Below are positions 60,189 to 64,000 of a DNA stretch of 64,000 nucleotides, piece by piece; positions within the stretch are counted from its first letter, which is position 1, and the number at the start of each line of letters is the position of its first letter. The stretch lies in IMG/VR virus record IMGVR_UViG_3300025413_001414, positions 1 through 64,000 of that record. One strand, given 5' to 3'. A program made the position numbers and the translations under genes. The stretch comes from a virus. The notes under the pieces were generated by a model. The model ran no database searches. It worked only from the letters and a program-made list of their open reading frames with translations, and was not told where the DNA came from.

Positions 60189-60274
60189 AATGTATATATA
60201 ATAATATTTATTTTTTGTTTTAAAACAGGTATACAATCAGTGATCGAATGGCTTAAAATTTAATATATATATTT

Positions 60275-62104
60275 ATGATAGTAAATGAAAAAATAAGTAT
60301 AAATGTTAATCCAAATTCTAGAATTTATTACAATTCGATTGGATATAGATGTTCTAATTTTGAGAAAATAGAAATTAGAACAATTGATCTACCAAATGGG
60401 TCTAATATTAAAATATTGGTCAGGTGTGATGTTTGTTTTATTGATCAAACAACTAAGTACAATAAATACTTGAAAAACACAAGGAATAATACTATTCTAT
60501 ACACCTGCAAAAAATGTTCTTTTATAAAAAATAAAAAAACAAAATTAGAAAAATACGGAAATGAAAATTATCAGAATACAGAAAAAATAAAGAAGACAAA
60601 ATTAGAAAAATACGGAGACGAAAACTATACAAATAGAATAAAAGCGAAAAATACATGTATAGAAAAATATGGAGTTGATAATGTATCAAAGTTTGATGAT
60701 ATAAAGTTAACTAAAAAGAAAACAAATATTGATAATTGGGGAGTTGATAATGTTTTTAAATCTGAAGAAATTAAGAGTAAAATATCAGAATCGGTTAGAA
60801 TTAAATATGGATCAGATAATTATGTTACATCAGATGATTGTAAAAATAAGTATAAAATATTCTGTGAGGAATTAGGTGTTAGTCATTATTCACAGTCTAA
60901 AGAATTTAAAGATAAATTTGAGGAAACATGTTTAGTAAGCTGGGGATATAAGACGAATTTATTAAATAATGATATAAAAAATAAGATAAAGGAGACCAAT
61001 CTTATAAAGTATGGATTTGAGTATCATATGAAAAATGCAAAATATTCAGAATTAACATCAAAAAGAATAACAGAGGGCAGAAATGATTATTATAAAGTAT
61101 TAGGATATGAATTGATAAATTATGATTTTAATAAAAAGGAATATCTACTTAAAAGTATTTCATGTGGTCATGAATTTAAAATAAATCATGATTTATTTAG
61201 AAGTAGGATAAAATATAACAACAGTTCTTGTTTGATATGCTATCCAAAAGATGGGTTAACATCAATAAAAGAATTAGAGCTTGGTAACTTTATTAAAGAA
61301 ATATCAAATAATATTATATTAAACTCAAGAGACTTGATTGATGGTAAGGAAATAGATATTTATTTACCAGATCATAAGATAGGAATAGAATTTAATGGAT
61401 TATACTGGCATTCGGATGAATTTAAAGATAAATATTATCATTATAATAAAACAAAATCCTGTTTAGAAAATGGAATATCCTTAATTCATATATGGGAGGA
61501 TGACTGGTTAAATAAAAAAGATATAGTTAAATCAATAATTAAAAACAGATTAGGAATAATTGATAATAGAATATATGCCAGAAAATGTAAAATTGAAATT
61601 GTTACAAACTCAATTAGTAATAAGTTTTTAGACGAAAATCACATTCAAGGTGGGACAAATGCTTCTGTTTGTATTTCATTAAAATATGAAAATGAAATAG
61701 TATCTATAATGACATTTGGTAAAAGAAGAATAAACTCTAAATTGAACCTGGAACTTGTTAGATTTTGTAATAAGAAAAATACATCAGTCATCGGATCGGC
61801 TTCTAAATTATTCAAACACTTTATTGAAAATAACGAATACGATAAAATAACATCATATTCAGATTTGTCCATTTTTAATGGAGATTTATATGAAAGTCTT
61901 GGATTCAAAAATGACGGCGAAACATCTTTAAATTACTATTGGAGCGATTTAAAAAGAAGATATCATAGATTTAATTTTAACAAAAAGAGACTAATAAAAA
62001 TAGGATATGATCCAAATAAGACCGAAGATGAAATTATGAAGAGCATTGGATATATTAAAATATGGTCTTGTGGTCAGGTAAGGTGGATTTTTAATAAGAT
62101 ATAA
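60275..62104 (+). CDS. KYGV-repeat homing endonuclease, paralogue 4
   Basis: A 609-residue protein with zinc ligands near the N-terminus (RCDVCF, CKKCSF), seven repeat units from about 90 to 260 (LEKYGNENYQN, IEKYGVDNVSK, NWGVDNVFKS), and the nuclease segment EIDIYLPDHK-IGIEFNGLYWHSD followed by HIWEDDW. It lies between the two topoisomerase subunit genes, a classic site for mobile elements in T4-like phages. A TTTAATATATATA box is just upstream. Confidence 0.8.
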   Translation: MIVNEKISINVNPNSRIYYNSIGYRCSNFEKIEIRTIDLPNGSNIKILVRCDVCFIDQTTKYNKYLKNTRNNTILYTCKKCSFIKNKKTKLEKYGNENYQNTEKIKKTKLEKYGDENYTNRIKAKNTCIEKYGVDNVSKFDDIKLTKKKTNIDNWGVDNVFKSEEIKSKISESVRIKYGSDNYVTSDDCKNKYKIFCEELGVSHYSQSKEFKDKFEETCLVSWGYKTNLLNNDIKNKIKETNLIKYGFEYHMKNAKYSELTSKRITEGRNDYYKVLGYELINYDFNKKEYLLKSISCGHEFKINHDLFRSRIKYNNSSCLICYPKDGLTSIKELELGNFIKEISNNIILNSRDLIDGKEIDIYLPDHKIGIEFNGLYWHSDEFKDKYYHYNKTKSCLENGISLIHIWEDDWLNKKDIVKSIIKNRLGIIDNRIYARKCKIEIVTNSISNKFLDENHIQGGTNASVCISLKYENEIVSIMTFGKRRINSKLNLELVRFCNKKNTSVIGSASKLFKHFIENNEYDKITSYSDLSIFNGDLYESLGFKNDGETSLNYYWSDLKRRYHRFNFNKKRLIKIGYDPNKTEDEIMKSIGYIKIWSCGQVRWIFNKI

Positions 62105-62218
62105 TTGTTTTTTTACTATTAGAGCACAGTTTAAAATAATCTTTAAAAATTTTTATTAGAGACAAAAAAATTGAAATGTTATTAAGTTAGGATTTAGAAA
62201 TTACAAATTTAAAATTTT

Positions 62219-62344
62219 CTATTCTGTTCTTTTTTTGTTTTGCTTCATTATTTTGTTATTTTTAATTGAGTAAATTCTACCAAAATTTGATATTTGATAT
62301 TCACCATCATATCCTAATATATCTACCCATATTTCTTTTTCCAT
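62219..62344 (-). pseudogene. NUMOD4 remnant of an HNH endonuclease
   Basis: The 41-residue frame IWVDILGYDGEYQISNFGRI-YSIKN is the NUMOD4 motif that normally begins HNH homing endonucleases. No nuclease part follows. It is a further endonuclease relic next to the topoisomerase locus. Confidence 0.75.
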
Positions 62345-62384
62345 AAACAAATCTATTATTTATAATATATATTGAAAATTAAAA

Positions 62385-62540
62385 ATGTCAAAAAGGACAG
62401 AAAAATACACACAATATGAGGATTTTAAATTTATATTAGAAACCAAAATGTTAAATAAATCTAAGATAATAGAGAGCTTAATTAAAAAATGGATTAAAGA
62501 AAATAAATTAAATGATGAAAAAAATAGAAGATCAGTATAA
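62385..62540 (+). CDS. Small basic protein before the topoisomerase (51 aa)
   Basis: An ATG at 62385 opens a 51-residue frame of basic helices (FILETKMLNKSKIIESLIKKW) ending at 62538-62540. It overlaps the topoisomerase start by 29 bases in another frame, so it may couple translation. A TATAATATATATTGAAAA box lies upstream. No family recognised. Confidence 0.5.
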   Translation: MSKRTEKYTQYEDFKFILETKMLNKSKIIESLIKKWIKENKLNDEKNRRSV

Positions 62541-64000
62541 AGTTTTAGATCAAATTTCACACGTATTGTTGAGGCCACAAACATATGTTGGATCAAATAA
62601 GCCACACACCGAATCAAAATGGATAATAGAAAATGATAAAATGATTCAAAGAGAAATCACATATGTACCATCTTTTATTAAAATATTTGATGAGGTTGTC
62701 ACAAATGCAATTGATGAGGCAAAAAGGAATAAAAATTTAAATAGAATTGATATAAAAATTGATTTAAAATCAAATCAAATATCAATAAAAGACAACGGAG
62801 GAATAGCCTGTGTTATACACAAGGAACAAAAAAAATATGTTCCGGAAGTCATATTTGGAATCTTAATGTCGGGATCCAATTATGATGATTCTGAAAAGAG
62901 AGATGTTGCTGGAATGAATGGATTGGGAGCTAAACTGACTAATATTTTCTCCACCGAATTTTCAGTTTCTACTTGTGATGGTAAAAATAGTTTTAAACAA
63001 ACTTTTACTGAAAATATGAGAAAGAGAACCAAACCTATTATTATAACATCCAATAAAAACCATACAGAAATATCATACATACCTGATTTGGAAAAATTTG
63101 GTCTCACCAATATTGATGAGGATAATTTTAAAATGTTAGAAAAAAGGGTTTATGATGTCGCAGCTTGTAACTCTAAATTAAAAATATATTTTAATGATAA
63201 ATTAATATCTATAAAATCCTTTGAAGATTATATCAAGTTATACACTGATACTTATTTTTATGAATCAAAAAAAGATAAATCTTGGTCTATTGGTATAGCT
63301 CCATCAGATAGTGGATTTAAACAAATTAGTTTTGCTAACTCAACTGATACATATGATGGTGGAACACATTTAGATTATGTTTTAAATCAAATAATTTCAT
63401 CCATGAGAGCTTTCTTTAATAAGAAATACAAGGTTGATATTAAACCATCTGAGTTAAAGAACCATATGTTTGTGTTTTTGGATTCAACTATTGTTAATCC
63501 AAGCTTTTCATCACAAACAAAGGAAAAATTAATAACAGAGGTTAAAGATTTCGGATCCACATTTGAAATAAGTGATAAATTAATAAACTCTATTTTGAAA
63601 TCTGAGATAGTTCAATCTGTTTTAGACTGGATTGAACAAAAGAAAAATGCTGATGAGAATAGAGCTGCTAGAGAATTAAATAAAAACTTAGCTAAAATCA
63701 AAGTTGATAAACTAATTGATGCGAAAGGTAAGGATAGATGGAAATGTAGTCTAGCATTATTTGAGGGGGATTGTCTACACGAAGACACTCTTGTTAGAGT
63801 GATAAGAGATGGTGATATAGTAGACACTAAAATAAAAAATGCGACAACAGAAGATTTAGTTATAACACACAATAATTCAATATCAAATATTTATTCTATT
63901 ACAAAAAAGATAAAGAAAAAAGTTACAATTAAGACAAAAGAAGGTGAAGTAATATGTAGCCAAGATCACAAGTGGTTTATATATGATAAAGAAAAAAATG
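62512..64000 (+). CDS. Type II topoisomerase large subunit (T4 gp39/60-like), interrupted by an intein, 3' end outside
   Basis: The first 420 residues are the GHKL ATPase part: DEVVTNAIDEA holds the ATP-binding Glu and Asn, then ISIKDNGGI and GMNGLGAKLTNI. A transducer region follows, up to CSLALFEGD, the start of the Toprim motif EGDSA. Cys421 then begins an intein. Spliced, the protein would pair with the gp52-like subunit. The start at 62512 (MM) or 62515 overlaps the 51-residue gene. The sequence is cut by the window end. Confidence 0.9.
   Translation, partial: MMKKIEDQYKVLDQISHVLLRPQTYVGSNKPHTESKWIIENDKMIQREITYVPSFIKIFDEVVTNAIDEAKRNKNLNRIDIKIDLKSNQISIKDNGGIACVIHKEQKKYVPEVIFGILMSGSNYDDSEKRDVAGMNGLGAKLTNIFSTEFSVSTCDGKNSFKQTFTENMRKRTKPIIITSNKNHTEISYIPDLEKFGLTNIDEDNFKMLEKRVYDVAACNSKLKIYFNDKLISIKSFEDYIKLYTDTYFYESKKDKSWSIGIAPSDSGFKQISFANSTDTYDGGTHLDYVLNQIISSMRAFFNKKYKVDIKPSELKNHMFVFLDSTIVNPSFSSQTKEKLITEVKDFGSTFEISDKLINSILKSEIVQSVLDWIEQKKNADENRAARELNKNLAKIKVDKLIDAKGKDRWKCSLALFEGDCLHEDTLVRVIRDGDIVDTKIKNATTEDLVITHNNSISNIYSITKKIKKKVTIKTKEGEVICSQDHKWFIYDKEKN
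63772..64000 (+). mobile_element. Second intein (partial), in the Toprim motif of the topoisomerase
   Basis: It starts with Cys (CLHEDTLVRVIRDGDIVDTKI, block A-like) directly after EGD. ATTEDLVITHNN and a block B-like EGEVICSQDHKWF (SQDH in place of TxxH) follow. The C-terminal half lies beyond the window. The insertion point is the conserved EGD|S of the Toprim domain, whose Glu is catalytic. Confidence 0.85.

Overview
The window looks like part of a large, AT-rich (roughly 30% GC by eye), T4-like myovirus genome infecting a Bacteroidetes-type host. Phage evidence: a gp6-like baseplate wedge protein, gp52-like and gp39/60-like type II topoisomerase subunits, two D12 adenine methylases, a MoxR/VWA pair, large fibre-like proteins, and many homing endonucleases and inteins. 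Host evidence: promoter boxes of the Bacteroidetes form (TTTG plus TAnnTTTG), few Shine-Dalgarno sequences, signal peptides ending in SQ, an Hc1-type histone H1-like protein and a DUF151-UVR nuclease. I see no tRNA gene.

Layout. 0-3.4 kb: remnants of small genes, a frameshifted GIY-YIG endonuclease, a GT2 glycosyltransferase and copy A of a structured RNA element. 3.6-8.6 kb: endonuclease, gp6-like baseplate gene, membrane protein and guanylate-kinase-like enzyme. 8.7-12 kb: a papain-like protease whose catalytic cysteine is interrupted by an intein, then RNA copy B and a decayed gene. 12-22 kb: fibre and structural proteins, with an HNH endonuclease and a LamG gene that are both 5'-truncated at one junction. 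22-30 kb: small operons with an AAA ATPase, zinc ribbons, two Dam-like methylases, histone-like proteins, a gmd fragment, DUF151 and DUF458 nucleases. 30-33 kb: GT17 and a three-domain methyltransferase/glycosyltransferase. 33-37.5 kb: MoxR ATPase, endonuclease, a GC-richer gene and an array of small-RNA hairpins with near-identical promoters. 37.5-44.5 kb: periplasmic carbonic anhydrase, deoxynucleotidase, IscA, 2H phosphoesterase and CCA-adding enzyme. 44.5-55.2 kb: minus-strand genes with two structured RNAs, one of which I read as a compact phage-encoded RNase P RNA. 55-64 kb: a membrane/coiled-coil gene with a dnaX-type -1 frameshift site, an FMN reductase, a rhomboid protease and the two topoisomerase genes, the large one carrying a second intein in its Toprim motif.

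Genome-wide themes. (1) At least four structured RNA types lie in gene gaps. (2) Many unrelated proteins begin with M-[KR]-x-[IL]-K-x-[FY]-x-x-F-x-x-E, resembling the capsid-targeting peptide of T4 internal proteins, which suggests a set of packaged and injected proteins. (3) Six unrelated small proteins end in a shared R-[NDE]-x-x-[IL]-x-x-[IL] helix. (4) Two promoter classes are visible: an extended host-like promoter (TTTGGTGGTTNC, 12 nt, TATCTTTG) near regulators and small RNAs, and a TTTAATATATA box before many other genes. (5) Homing endonucleases (a four-member KYGV-repeat family, HNH, GIY-YIG) and their wreckage are dense, and the two inteins sit exactly at enzyme active sites.
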